Below, one piece after another: positions 55,601-64,000 of a stretch of DNA of 64,000 bases. The notes below the pieces were generated by a model, which did no database searches, was not told the origin of the DNA, and worked only from the letters and a program-made list of their open reading frames with translations. The position numbers were made by a program, and so were the translations under genes. Position 1 is the stretch's first letter, and each line of letters starts with the position of its first letter. The stretch comes from Mucilaginibacter rivuli (GTDB lineage: Bacteria; Bacteroidota; Bacteroidia; Sphingobacteriales; Sphingobacteriaceae): the NCBI RefSeq assembly GCF_019391655.1, contig NZ_JAHXPQ010000002.1:62001-126000 (forward strand), written 5' to 3'.

Positions 55601-56391
55601 CCATTGAAGAAAATGCACTACTGATCGATGGGAAATCTCCTTTGTTGCTTCTGGTAGAGGATAATGATGAAATGCGCAAATACCTCAAAAATTATTTTGC
55701 TTCCTTTTATCAGGTTTCCGAGGCGAGGAACGGGATTGAAGGATTGGACATGGCAAGGGCGAAGATACCAGATATCATTGTAAGCGATGTGATGATGCCG
55801 GAAATGGATGGCATGGAATTTTCCCGGCGCTTAAAAAGCGATACGCTGACCAGTCATATCCCGGTAATCTTGTTGACAGCTAAGGCACCGATCGAATACC
55901 AGATCGAAGGCATCGGGTCCGGAGCTGATGATTATATCGTCAAGCCTTTTGACTTAACATTACTCACCCTTAAAATGAGGAATATTCTTTTGTCCCGTTT
56001 AAGACTGCGCGAGAAATACAGGACGCGTCTTCAGGTGCAAAGTAATGCGGTAAGCCCGGCTTCTCCTGATGAGAAGTTATTAAAAAAGGTAATGGATATC
56101 ATTGACGGACGGATAGGGGATCCTGACCTGAATAATGACGAGATCGCAGAGAAAGTTGGAATGAGCAGGGCGCAATTCTACCGGAAGATCAAAGCGTTGA
56201 CCGATTTGACGCCTACCGACCTGATCAAGGAGCTGCGTATGAACCGCGCTCGGGAATTACTGTTGAATAAGAAATTCAATGTTAACGAGATATCTTATAT
56301 GGTTGGCTACACCGATACCGATTATTTCAGAAGGTGTTTCAAAGGACACTTTGGTGTACCGCCGTCGGAATTTTTGAAAAAATCGGTATGA
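52675..56391 (+). CDS. Hybrid two-component sensor-regulator (HTCS)
   Basis: The ATG at 52675 is preferred to a TTG two codons earlier. The ~1238-residue protein has a signal peptide (ending SGQAQDLQ), then a beta-propeller of Reg_prop repeats (for example NTINAIAKDKYGFMWFGTESGLCRYDG, GNIWVGSRGGLDRYT, GYLWFGTGYGLDRYD) to about residue 540, and a Y_Y_Y domain (LEGFDKDWIFTDASHRMATYSNLDPGTYTFKVKA). A membrane helix follows near 675-700, then HisKA with His731 in FTNISHEIKTPL, HATPase_c (DNGTGIS, GGTGLGLSYT), a receiver with Asp1038 in VSDVMMPEMDG, and a C-terminal AraC HTH (EISYMVGYTDTDYFRRCFKGHFGVPPSEF). It senses a glycan breakdown product and activates a PUL; the SusC/D genes downstream are the likely target. 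Confidence 0.95.
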   Translation: MGRIPFLRFTAFILALLTCLGLSGQAQDLQLKFEHINSDDGLSQNTINAIAKDKYGFMWFGTESGLCRYDGYKFRIYRHDAKDPHSITGNKVLDVVTDEHQTLWIQTFEQNVVCRYNYKTDDFERIPSNKISPALLNLIRKGNPFLSPEFTAKHYNWSVDRTSNSLVQQYLPTGKEVHYSYNSMNPWSLNSPYVSRIFFDKDQILWVGTYNNGINKANVDAKPFHYFYHDNQNSNSIADNDIGAFSEDRKGNIWVGTRYKGISVFSPSGKFFHLRSGAANNGSAASNKIRVIFSDSHGNIWVGSRGGLDRYTDSNAEVRHYEQAGLKGTPVYGAGEDGEGDVWFATWKGVYKYFFKGDSIHHFDFSFGKYNRLKTVVTDDKRRIWIGTEGGGVLAFTEATDGRLQLVRKLTHNDGDENTISDDRITIIFKDHSGYLWFGTGYGLDRYDPQTSRFLHFTVSPNGIADVTIAGITEDKGGSIWVSHKKGISEINGKTLSVKNYSVSDGLQGKEFSEGAVMRSRFNGMIYFGGNNGFNSFSPDSIKAEPGPPPVLLTELQILNKPVNVNMEVNGNTILKRPLYLTDGIELTYRDKSLAIEFAALNFRNPSANRYAYMLEGFDKDWIFTDASHRMATYSNLDPGTYTFKVKAANGEGIWNARPRVLQIRVYAAWWASTIAYVFYSLIMVSLLFAFYYYSIRFARLKSKLEYESILHENENALHERKIQFFTNISHEIKTPLSLILAPIDHLLAIAKDNKQIGEQLRTMKASGDRLLKIVTQLLDFRRLETGHEQLELQYSDIASLIRNIVASFHTVAAEKKIQLSCSLPEKSIPWWFDADKIEIVLNNLLSNAFKFTPEGGLIKVELHVMQDGEQLLIRVTDNGTGISAEEAGRIFKPFEQGSNRRSGGTGLGLSYTKALVDLHGGQIMLEDHPGEHLTCFQISLPKIQNGGGRDVKSGITEYPVYSVIELPIPEMLESPIEENALLIDGKSPLLLLVEDNDEMRKYLKNYFASFYQVSEARNGIEGLDMARAKIPDIIVSDVMMPEMDGMEFSRRLKSDTLTSHIPVILLTAKAPIEYQIEGIGSGADDYIVKPFDLTLLTLKMRNILLSRLRLREKYRTRLQVQSNAVSPASPDEKLLKKVMDIIDGRIGDPDLNNDEIAEKVGMSRAQFYRKIKALTDLTPTDLIKELRMNRARELLLNKKFNVNEISYMVGYTDTDYFRRCFKGHFGVPPSEFLKKSV

Positions 56392-56440
56392 CGAGGGGGG
56401 CGAATAAATGGATAATCTGATCATATGCTCAAATCAAATA

Positions 56441-56471
56441 AATAAGCCCGGTGGATTTGACCGGGCTTATT
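56441..56471. terminator. Bidirectional terminator between HTCS and SusD genes
   Basis: AATAAGCCCGGT (56441-56452) pairs perfectly with ACCGGGCTTATT (56460-56471). The HTCS and SusD genes converge on it. Confidence 0.85.
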
Positions 56472-56478
56472 CGTATTA

Positions 56479-58275
56479 TTACCAATTAAAAGGCAGGTAG
56501 TAATCACCTGAGGAAAGTTTCGCCTGGGCAGCGCCGGCCGCTGCGCCGAAACCATCCCTGTTAAGGCGATCTGCTACTTTATTCGCCAAAAAAGATGGGT
56601 CATTCCGTCGCAGCGCTATTCTTAGCAAATCAGGCCAACGCTGCCCTTCATAGGCCAATGTTAACGCCGATTCTTGGATCAGTGCGTCTTCCAAACCTTG
56701 GGTGTTCGTTGCCAGGCTGTAATTCAGGTCGGTCAAATACGCTCTTCCGCGGATACCAGTATTTTGATACCAGGAGCTACGATAGCGTGGCGCGTCACCC
56801 TGTCTGGCATCAAAATCGTAAGGGGGACTATCAAAGGTTTGCTCAATGTTTGTCACATCGGTCGGTAGGGGATAAAGTGTAACGGGGTTGGGATAAACAC
56901 CATTGAATATATTTTTGATCCCTGAGTTTAGCATCGCGAACGCCAATTTACCGCGGCCGTCGCGATTCGCGGCTTCAGCATAATGAAGGTTTAGGGTTTC
57001 AGCGCGGTAAAGAAACCATTTGCCGTTTTGTTGCAGGATCTTAATCGGAGCGAAGCTGTTCGCATCGAGGTAATAATAGAGATATTTAACGATCACGGGG
57101 TTACCATTGATGACTTTATACGTGAATGGCCCCCGTTGGTCGAAAGGAAATCCGTTCAATTGAGTTTGGCTGTTCCAGTTGCTGATTGCATTTTGCGAAG
57201 GCTGAACAAGGTAACGACCACCCTGATTAGAAAAAAGATCGATGAACGGGTCTACAGGGGAAAAGTTACTGTCGAAGGTCATCGCCCACAACCATTCCGT
57301 ATCGTAAAGAGCGTCCTGGGGCCTGGCAAATATCGATCGCCAACCTTGCGTATTACTGTTAATGAGCGAATTGATATCGAAGGTGCGGTTACGCAAATAA
57401 CCTACAGTCAGGTCGTTATTATTAGCGATATCCGCCATCGCTATTTTATATGTTTGGTATCCGGTAGTGATATTACTGTTATTGGTCTGGTATTCCATTA
57501 CGATCCGGTATTGCCGCGCTGCCTCTTTGAAATTCGTTCCCTGCCATAAGTATAGATCGCCCAGCAGACAGCGTTTGCTGATGAAATTATATTTTGTGAG
57601 ATAACCATCGGCCGTGGTAACTAACGATGTACTCGGATTGCTCGTGGTAGATGTGGTTGCGCTATATGGTTCCAGGTAAGGTAACGCCGCAGTAAAGGTA
57701 ACCAAGCTATCGATCAGCGATTTGAATGGAACCCTTTCGAATTTCGAGGTATTCTTCAGGTCATTGATGTTAGCCAACGGCTCAGTCACGTAGGGAACTG
57801 AACCAAAATGAATACCCAATTGCAAATAAAGAAAGGACCTTAGCGCACCCACATCAGAGTATCTTTGATCAAAATCGGATTGATTGATCTTATTGGCTGC
57901 GAGCATCAATTTCAGGTTATAAAGTACGTCATTACAATTGACGATCACTTTATAAAATGGGCGTGGATCTGCCCAGGGATTGCCTGCAGTAACTTTATGC
58001 TGGCTGATCTCAAGTAAATACTTATCCGAATTTGGCGTCGTCTCCATCAGGTCGCCCCTTAATTCGTTCAGCACGACATATTGCTCTGCCAGCTTCATAA
58101 ACTGGCCGTAAATTCCTATCACCGCTGCGTTAACATCATAAACGTTCTGATAGTTATTTGTAATATCAACCTCGCTCTTTGGCTGGAGGTCAAAAGCTTT
58201 TTTACAAGAAGTGAGGGCCGTACCTAAAATGATCAGGATCGCCAGCACCAAATGATTATTCGTATATTTTTTCAT
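56479..58275 (-). CDS. SusD/RagB-family surface lipoprotein
   Basis: A 598-residue lipoprotein (lipobox ALTSC at about residue 24). The TPR-type core shows SDVGALRSFLYLQLGIHFGSVPYVTEPL and LLGDLYLWQGTNFKEAARQYRIVMEY; the C-terminal ALTLAYEGQRWPDLLRIALRRND replaces the usual EFxxExxRxxDL strand of SusD. It is longer than average for the family, with large inserts between 200 and 400 that probably shape a glycan-binding face. It is the last gene of the operon that begins with the lipoprotein genes to its right; 22 bp separate it from SusC. Confidence 0.92.
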   Translation of the reverse strand: MKKYTNNHLVLAILIILGTALTSCKKAFDLQPKSEVDITNNYQNVYDVNAAVIGIYGQFMKLAEQYVVLNELRGDLMETTPNSDKYLLEISQHKVTAGNPWADPRPFYKVIVNCNDVLYNLKLMLAANKINQSDFDQRYSDVGALRSFLYLQLGIHFGSVPYVTEPLANINDLKNTSKFERVPFKSLIDSLVTFTAALPYLEPYSATTSTTSNPSTSLVTTADGYLTKYNFISKRCLLGDLYLWQGTNFKEAARQYRIVMEYQTNNSNITTGYQTYKIAMADIANNNDLTVGYLRNRTFDINSLINSNTQGWRSIFARPQDALYDTEWLWAMTFDSNFSPVDPFIDLFSNQGGRYLVQPSQNAISNWNSQTQLNGFPFDQRGPFTYKVINGNPVIVKYLYYYLDANSFAPIKILQQNGKWFLYRAETLNLHYAEAANRDGRGKLAFAMLNSGIKNIFNGVYPNPVTLYPLPTDVTNIEQTFDSPPYDFDARQGDAPRYRSSWYQNTGIRGRAYLTDLNYSLATNTQGLEDALIQESALTLAYEGQRWPDLLRIALRRNDPSFLANKVADRLNRDGFGAAAGAAQAKLSSGDYYLPFNW

Positions 58276-58297
58276 GTCTGTTTTTCAATAATGAAAC

Positions 58298-61200
58298 CTA
58301 TAAGCCCAGGCGTACACCAAGCTGTAGTGATCTGAATTGCGGTTCAAGTCCTGTATCGATTCCCTGTGTCAATACGCTTTCGGTAGCACTGAATTCCGGA
58401 TCGTAACCCAGGTATTTAGTGAAAGTGAAAAGGTTGTTACCCGTTACATAGCATTTGAACGACCTTACTCCTTTAATTTTAAACGGCACGTCGTATGCAA
58501 GCGTGGCCGTGCGCAACCGGAAATATGAACCATCTTCGATCCAGCGGTCAGAGAAACGGGAGTTACCGATCGCATCACCAAAGTTAGCTCTTGGTACCGC
58601 TGTAATCTGTCCGTCAGCCCTCCAGCGGTTGTTCACCGCGAGTGACTGATTTTCAAAACCGCTTTCCGATTCGATTGAGCGGCGCACGTAATTATAATTG
58701 CTTCCGCCCTTACTGAACGTGAACAGTACACTCAGCGTAAACTTGCTATAGGTGAACGTCGTATTAATGCCACCGAAGAAATCCGAGTTTGGATCGCCGA
58801 TCACCTGCATATCCCGGCTATCAATAACCCCGTCGCCATTGTTATCTACGAACCGAACATCACCCCCCTTCGGCGAAAATGGTAATCCCCCATTACCAAG
58901 GACAGTTAATCCGGATGCTGTTGCTTCCGCATTGGTTGTATAAACGCCATTGGTTTTATATCCATAGAATAAATTCGCGGCACTACCTACCTGTGTTACC
59001 ACGTTCGCGCCCGCATAAGTCGTGGTCATGCTGTTGTTTGGAAGCGCCGTGATCACATTACTGTATTTTGCTATATTAAGCCCCAAATCCCATTTCATCT
59101 TCGGTTTATTGATCAAACGTGCGCCCAGGGAGAGTTCCAGGCCTCTTGTTCGCATGGCTCCTGCATTGTCAACCGCATAGTCGAACCCCGTATAGGCCGA
59201 GGCCGGATCGTTAACCAACATATGGGAGGTGTTATTTTGATACATATCAAATGTGATGTTTAACCTGCCTTTTAATAACGCCGCATCGAAACCGAAATCG
59301 ACTTTTTTATTCAATTCCCATTGCAGGTTGGGATTTGCAATGTTTCCCCGGATCAATCCCTGCTGGCCCAGTAAATTCTGTGAAATGTAGTATTGCCTTG
59401 CGGCATAGTTTCCTATATCATCGTTCCCAGTAAGACCGTAGCTTGCGCGTAACTTCAGAAACTCCACAAAACTCAGTCGGGACATATAGCTCTCGGAAGA
59501 TATCAGCCAGCCAATAGATAATGATGGCAATATAGCCATTTGCAACCCACCGATACTTAACGCGCCCGGGATATTGGAGCCGAAACGGGATGAACCGTCA
59601 ACTGCCATATTATAGGAAATAAAATATTTGTTGAAATAATCATAGTTCAAGCCCATGTAAGTGTTGAGCCAGCGCCAATCGCCTAATTCCCCGCCGGTAG
59701 ATCGCTGCAGGTTTGTACCCGTTCCTACGCTGATGAACTGGTCGGTCGCTGAATTCGCGCCCTGGGCAAACATTGCCGAAGTTTCAGTATCCATGAACCG
59801 GAAACCGATGTTGCCGCTGAAATGATGCACAAGGTTGAACGTACGGTCGTAACTGTAATGGGTGTCGTTAGTGATGCTGAATAGGCGTTGCACCTGGCTA
59901 CCGAGCCTGCTGTATATGATCGCGTTCCTGCTGGTATCGGGAGTGATACCTGCGCGCGGGATAAAGTAGGTTTCCCTCGCTTTTCCATAAGTGATACCAA
60001 TTGCGGATTGCAGGGATGAAAAGCGATTTAGTTTATATTTAAAATTCACATTTCCAAAAAAACGATATGTTTTAGAGACCTCATTAGCCGTATCGATCAA
60101 GATGGCAGGGTTACCCACGTTAAAAAGATCCAGGTTGGACAAGTTCGGGGACTCTACACCAGCCGCATTTACTTCGTGCAAACGCGCAAGAGGCGATTTG
60201 ATCAGCGAAAGTGAGATCGGGTTTGTTGCAGGCGCCTGACCCTGGTCAAACAGCTTTTGCTCATTGTAATTAAACGAAAGGTTCGCATCTACCGAAAAGC
60301 TTTTGGATAGGTTAAGGTTTGCATTGAAACGGGTGCTGTAACTATCTAACGGAGTGTTCCTGGTAACCCCCTCATCACTGCCATAGCCCATTGAAAGTGT
60401 ATATTTGGCGATGTTATCCCCGCCGGATACCCGCAGGTAATAATTGGAACTGTAGCTAGTTTTGAACACCTGCTTTTGCCAGTCTGTATTGTTATGATAT
60501 GCCGCATAATTCGCCGATGTCGGATCATCGTTATAATACGGAGTCGCTTGAATGGCCGCGTCGTTCATTCCTGTTGAACGCAGGATATCGCCGAGAAAAA
60601 CCCGATAATCAGCCGCCTGCATCACAGGTAATCCTCTCGGCCGGAAATTAAAGCCACCCGAAACCCCGAAATCGATATGTGTCGCCAGATCGTTGGTATG
60701 GCCGGTGGTGATCAGGATCACGCCGTTTGCGGCTTTTGTTCCGTAAACAGATGCGGCATCCCTGATGACCGTAAAGTTATCAATATCATTAAAATTAATA
60801 TTAGATAATGGGTTGTTGCTGTGTCCCTGGATCAATGACGTGCCAAATTGCGCATTATCGTAGATCATTCCATCAACGATGACTAGGGGTTTATTGGTCG
60901 CGTATAAAGACGAGTACCCCCTCAAAAAAAGATCTGCACCGATGTTCGGCGTACCTGATCTCCTGATCGCATTCAATCCCCCGATCCGGCCCTGCAAATA
61001 CGAATCGGCGGTCTCCCGTTTGGTATCCCATCCTCCATTGGTATTGACAGAAGCAACAGAACCGGTCAGCGAATTGAGTTTTGCTTCGCCAAAAGGCATT
61101 ACTGCTTTACTGTAAACAGAATTATATCCATCTTCGAACAGCACCGTAGTAACATTCTTTCTACCTTTAAGCGCCACATCTTTGGTTTGATAACCTTGTC

Positions 61201-61495
61201 CGCTGATCGTTAGAACAGATGAGAAGTACGGCGTTTTGATCGTAAAGTTTCCTTTTTCATCGGTGATCGCTGCTGAATAACCAGTTATTGCGATATTGAT
61301 CCCAGATACAGGTTTGCCCGTTACGGCATCCATGATCTTTCCTGTTACCCTTTTAATGCTGTCTTTAGCCGTTTTAGCAGGTCCAATCTTACTGGCTTTT
61401 GTCGAATCCTGTTGCTGTGCCAAAAGTGCTCCCGATACGAGGAGAAGTCCGATTACGGCAAAAAGGAATTTTATTGAATTTATAGTTTTATACAT
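58298..61495 (-). CDS. SusC/RagA-family TonB-linked outer-membrane transporter
   Basis: A 1065-residue receptor: signal peptide (ending ALLAQQQ), an extended linker, a CarboxypepD_reg-like domain at about residues 48-120 (VTGKIMDAVTGKPVSGINIAITGY), and a plug at about 130-265 with LQGRIGGLNAIRRSGTPNIGADLFLRGYSSLYATNKPLVIVDGMIYD and VIRDAASVYGTKAANGVILITT. The barrel closes with EPQFRSLQLGVRLGL. With the SusD protein it should import oligosaccharides released by surface enzymes, with TonB energy. The N-terminal region lacks an STN domain, so it is not sigma-coupled. It is controlled presumably by the HTCS across the convergent terminator. Confidence 0.93.
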   Translation of the reverse strand: MYKTINSIKFLFAVIGLLLVSGALLAQQQDSTKASKIGPAKTAKDSIKRVTGKIMDAVTGKPVSGINIAITGYSAAITDEKGNFTIKTPYFSSVLTISGQGYQTKDVALKGRKNVTTVLFEDGYNSVYSKAVMPFGEAKLNSLTGSVASVNTNGGWDTKRETADSYLQGRIGGLNAIRRSGTPNIGADLFLRGYSSLYATNKPLVIVDGMIYDNAQFGTSLIQGHSNNPLSNINFNDIDNFTVIRDAASVYGTKAANGVILITTGHTNDLATHIDFGVSGGFNFRPRGLPVMQAADYRVFLGDILRSTGMNDAAIQATPYYNDDPTSANYAAYHNNTDWQKQVFKTSYSSNYYLRVSGGDNIAKYTLSMGYGSDEGVTRNTPLDSYSTRFNANLNLSKSFSVDANLSFNYNEQKLFDQGQAPATNPISLSLIKSPLARLHEVNAAGVESPNLSNLDLFNVGNPAILIDTANEVSKTYRFFGNVNFKYKLNRFSSLQSAIGITYGKARETYFIPRAGITPDTSRNAIIYSRLGSQVQRLFSITNDTHYSYDRTFNLVHHFSGNIGFRFMDTETSAMFAQGANSATDQFISVGTGTNLQRSTGGELGDWRWLNTYMGLNYDYFNKYFISYNMAVDGSSRFGSNIPGALSIGGLQMAILPSLSIGWLISSESYMSRLSFVEFLKLRASYGLTGNDDIGNYAARQYYISQNLLGQQGLIRGNIANPNLQWELNKKVDFGFDAALLKGRLNITFDMYQNNTSHMLVNDPASAYTGFDYAVDNAGAMRTRGLELSLGARLINKPKMKWDLGLNIAKYSNVITALPNNSMTTTYAGANVVTQVGSAANLFYGYKTNGVYTTNAEATASGLTVLGNGGLPFSPKGGDVRFVDNNGDGVIDSRDMQVIGDPNSDFFGGINTTFTYSKFTLSVLFTFSKGGSNYNYVRRSIESESGFENQSLAVNNRWRADGQITAVPRANFGDAIGNSRFSDRWIEDGSYFRLRTATLAYDVPFKIKGVRSFKCYVTGNNLFTFTKYLGYDPEFSATESVLTQGIDTGLEPQFRSLQLGVRLGL

Positions 61496-61508
61496 GGTTC
61501 GGTTGCAG

Positions 61509-63008
61509 TTATGGTAAAACAGGCACGAATTTTAAATAGTCAAGGGATATGCTGTTGGCGTTTACAGACGTGCTGTTTGCCCCGCTGGCTGTGATCTTCA
61601 GATAACCGTACCTGGTATTCACATACGTACCTACCAGTACTTCATTGTAATTCATGTAGGCTACGGATTGGTAACCGAAATTCGTTACTGCCGTGAAAGG
61701 GGAAAAAACAGATATCTGCTGATTGAATAATATCGGAGTAGGCAGTACTGGTGGTGCTGTAGCTGTCGCCGCCGTTCCCGCAGAAAGTTGCTCATTAATA
61801 GCCCGTTGATAAACCTTATAGGTCACTGAGTTTGCGTCCCGAACCCTGTAACCGGAATAAAAAGATGCGGGTAATCCGGTACCAGAAATGAAGAGATCTT
61901 TATAGGGTACGCCTGATGGGTCATTACGCAACCTTATCGCGATATTCGCTGCGCGGTCTGTCCTTGCGAAGAAGGCCGCATCCTCGCCCTGGATCACGAT
62001 CGTTGGGATCTTGTCGGTCAGTCTGAAGTTAACGCCGGTCATAACATATACGATACCATTGCTTGCGTTATAACTCTGAACGATAGTCGTCCCTCTGAGT
62101 AGAGGAACCTTGACACGTTTAACTGACAATAAGGTATCCGGTAATTGCGGCTGCTGGTAGACCCCGGGTATGACGAGGTCCTTGGTCACGTTAAGTGCTG
62201 CCAGAGTTTTTGTGCTGTCCGCTGTACTCGTAGTAAAATACTTCGTTACTTTGTTGTTTTCCGCGTCGAAAGCGGCATCGGTCAAAATGATATAGGTAAA
62301 TTGCTGGTCCTCGTCGCGAAGATCTGCGGTTTGGTCAAGGTAGTAATTCTTATTAACGAGGCCTGTTCCGGGTTTCAGGATCGGCCGGCCATTACCATCC
62401 ACGCCTGTTACTGTCGCCAATGTCGTGTCCTGATAAACGTAGTTTTGAGATTTAATATAGGCGATTTGTTTCTGACCCAGCGCCGTTTGCGAATTGATAA
62501 ATTCCCAGATACTCATTTTTGGGATCACGGCAGCATCAATGATATGCAGTATACCATTGTTGGCGTATAGGTTAGCCTTAAGGATGTTCGACCCTTCAAA
62601 TGTTCCCGAAGTTAGTACCCCGTTTTTACCATTGAGGGTTTTCAAACGAAGCGGGCTGGCCGCCATGTTGGTGGTTATCGCCAGGTTCACAATATGGTTT
62701 CCGATGAATTGCTTTAGTTTAGCTGAATCGGTCAATATCGTAGATGCCACGCCCTGCATCGCCGTATTATTGGGTGCAAATACAGTGTAAGTCTTTGATG
62801 CAGCCAATATCTTATCATATCCGGTTTTAATCACATATTGATAAAATATACTCAGGTCACTGTTTTGAGCGATCTGCACAGAAAGATTATTTTGCAAAGC
62901 AGTATCAGAAATGAGATCGCGCTGGTCCCATTGATCTTTACAGCCTGTGATGAAGATGACCAAGAGGACAAACAATGTTGTGCAGCTATGGCGTATATTT
63001 TTATTCAT
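61509..63008 (-). CDS. Fasciclin-domain surface lipoprotein
   Basis: The ATG at 63008 starts a lipoprotein signal (HSCTTLFVLLVIFITGC); a frame opening at 63041 would add 11 residues. A fasciclin (FAS1) domain covers about residues 45-175: FYQYVIKTGYDKILAASKTYTVFAPNNTAMQGV, IGNHIVNLAI, NGILHIIDAAVIP. The C-terminal half (about 270-500) is beta-rich and ends in a module (GYLKITASGANSTSVNANSISLDYLKFVPVLP) that looks like a carbohydrate-binding Ig/CBM-like strand. Such lipoproteins sit on the cell surface and often accompany SusC/D pairs, possibly adding glycan capture. It is 13 bp upstream of SusC, in the same operon. Confidence 0.85.
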   Translation of the reverse strand: MNKNIRHSCTTLFVLLVIFITGCKDQWDQRDLISDTALQNNLSVQIAQNSDLSIFYQYVIKTGYDKILAASKTYTVFAPNNTAMQGVASTILTDSAKLKQFIGNHIVNLAITTNMAASPLRLKTLNGKNGVLTSGTFEGSNILKANLYANNGILHIIDAAVIPKMSIWEFINSQTALGQKQIAYIKSQNYVYQDTTLATVTGVDGNGRPILKPGTGLVNKNYYLDQTADLRDEDQQFTYIILTDAAFDAENNKVTKYFTTSTADSTKTLAALNVTKDLVIPGVYQQPQLPDTLLSVKRVKVPLLRGTTIVQSYNASNGIVYVMTGVNFRLTDKIPTIVIQGEDAAFFARTDRAANIAIRLRNDPSGVPYKDLFISGTGLPASFYSGYRVRDANSVTYKVYQRAINEQLSAGTAATATAPPVLPTPILFNQQISVFSPFTAVTNFGYQSVAYMNYNEVLVGTYVNTRYGYLKITASGANSTSVNANSISLDYLKFVPVLP

Positions 63009-63030
63009 AGTTTTTGTGGTGAAGTTTATT

Positions 63031-63051
63031 AAGCCGGGCAAAGCCCGGCTT
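63031..63051. promoter_or_regulatory. Intercistronic GC-rich hairpin
   Basis: AAGCCGGGC (63031-63039) and GCCCGGCTT (63043-63051) form a 9-bp stem with loop AAA between the two lipoprotein genes. No T-run follows it in the minus-strand transcript, so it may tune mRNA stability or partly terminate. Confidence 0.5.
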
Positions 63052-63063
63052 TTATTGCTTTGA

Positions 63064-64000
63064 TTAAGGAAAGGTAGAAGGAGTGTTGACTATATTGCCA
63101 TTTACGGACATGCACTTATCTGTTTGCGACATACTTGTTGGTATAAACTGGATCATGTCGAGGAATACATTGTTAGTACTACCTCCAGATGTCTTGATAC
63201 AAGTGAACCGAATCCGATGCACGTCTGTTGAAGTTATGGTTACTACGCCGGCTAATTGGGCAATATTGGTCGTGCTACCTGCCGGTTGCTCCGCGATGTA
63301 GCGTTTGTACCCTTGGGATTCTAAAACGGTACGGCTCGAAGTTGAACTCGGGAGGGTCGTGCCAAAATCAACGATCCGCCCAAGGGTTTGGCCATCTACG
63401 CTTACCTGGGTGAACCTTCCCTGGCCACCGGAACCACCATTACGATAGCAAATCCATACTTTGTAAGTACCTTTCACGATTAATGGGGTCACCGTTTCAA
63501 ACCATGAGGGAATTGTAGTAAAGCCCAATCGCAGGCCGATCAGCACATAATCATTATTTACAAAATATTGCTTGCTTCCGACGGCTCCATCAACCGTGTA
63601 GACCGGACCACTATAGTTGTTTGCTGCTTCCCAACTGAAAGCGCTGACCAGACCTGTCGTTATAGGGAGCGTAGCGCCGACTTTCTTATAAACCGATGTG
63701 GCTTTACGGAGCTCAGGCTGATCGGTAACATCGAAATACACGGGTGCCTGTTGGCGAACCTTGTATTTGAAATTAGTTTTTACACTCTGGATCACGCCGT
63801 TGTTCGCCGGAACATCGCCGAGAACGCGGTCGAGCGGTACTCCAACCTCCAAGATCCCGTTGAAAACAACCTGATTAAGAATAACATCGCTGTTGATCAA
63901 CGCTACAGGCAAATTCTCCTGCGGGGCCAACGTCGTTTGTGAGGGACTGCTGACAATATCACCAAGATACTGAAGACTGGGTATTATTCGATAGGCTACG
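63064..64000 (-). CDS. Fasciclin-associated surface protein, C-terminal part (start outside window)
   Basis: The frame is open to the last base of the window, so the N-terminus lies beyond. About 312 residues are visible. Early residues (YRIIPSLQYLGDIV; INSDVILNQVVFNGILEVGVPLDRVLGDV) may be the tail of a fasciclin-like domain, though this is tentative. Residues further on (ADRYVLIGLRL-type strands, FETVTPLIVKGTYKVWICYRNGGSGGQGRFTQVSVDGQ) form a beta-sandwich, and the C-terminus (DVHRIRFTCIKTSGG, VFLDMIQFIP) resembles the end of its neighbour (ISLDYLKFVP), as in CBM6-like carbohydrate-binding modules. It is the upstream gene of the SusC/D operon and separated from the next lipoprotein by a hairpin. 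Confidence 0.6.
   Translation of the reverse strand, partial: VAYRIIPSLQYLGDIVSSPSQTTLAPQENLPVALINSDVILNQVVFNGILEVGVPLDRVLGDVPANNGVIQSVKTNFKYKVRQQAPVYFDVTDQPELRKATSVYKKVGATLPITTGLVSAFSWEAANNYSGPVYTVDGAVGSKQYFVNNDYVLIGLRLGFTTIPSWFETVTPLIVKGTYKVWICYRNGGSGGQGRFTQVSVDGQTLGRIVDFGTTLPSSTSSRTVLESQGYKRYIAEQPAGSTTNIAQLAGVVTITSTDVHRIRFTCIKTSGGSTNNVFLDMIQFIPTSMSQTDKCMSVNGNIVNTPSTFP

Overview
The window looks like chromosomal DNA of a Bacteroidota member, most likely the Sphingobacteriaceae (a Mucilaginibacter/Pedobacter-like bacterium). The grounds are SusC/SusD pairs, TonB-dependent receptors with N-terminal STN or carboxypeptidase-regulatory domains, a type IX secretion (T9SS) type B cargo paired with PorP/SprF, a hybrid two-component sensor of a polysaccharide utilisation locus (PUL), LytS/LytTR signalling, and a Bacteroidota-type tra module. 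Genus is an inference; no rRNA or tRNA gene was recognised.

Layout. (1) 1-7.5 kb: the end of an outer-membrane barrel protein, then an apparent operon of TonB-dependent receptor, DUF4249 lipoprotein, tandem-FKBP lipoprotein, LytS-type kinase and LytTR regulator. (2) 7.5-9.4 kb: a regulatory island with a TetR gene behind three short palindromes, a small XRE regulator, a 131-nt interrupted hairpin that looks like structured RNA, and a 90-residue orphan protein. (3) 9.5-18.1 kb: SusC, SusD and a thioredoxin-like protein converge, across a shared perfect terminator, on a MauE/DoxX-like membrane protein and a small exported DUF6520-like peptide. A Crp/Fnr regulator and an alpha-oxoamine synthase diverge from a promoter region carrying a perfect 15-bp inverted repeat. 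Together these may form a redox/peptide/uptake cassette of unknown role.

(4) 18.2-37.5 kb: an integrated conjugative-element segment, visibly richer in G+C. It carries TraE-like (DUF4134), DUF1896-like, a giant methylase-helicase, TraF-like (DUF4133), TraG ATPase, three tandem TraI-like paralogues, TraJ, TraK, TraM, and two small DNA-binding proteins. I see no integrase, relaxase, coupling protein, TraL, TraN or TraO, so it is an incomplete or split element. A 21-bp motif recurs in its gene junctions.

(5) 37.5-49.1 kb: a small Spy-like periplasmic protein, PorP/SprF, and a 3349-residue secreted protein made of IPT/TIG, FG-GAP, cadherin-like and MBG repeats with a T9SS type B tail. (6) 49.5-64 kb: a carbohydrate locus, probably for a pectic polymer, with a GH28 enzyme, a GntR-type sensor-regulator, a hybrid two-component regulator, a SusC/SusD pair and two surface lipoprotein-like genes, at least one with a fasciclin domain; the last runs off the window.
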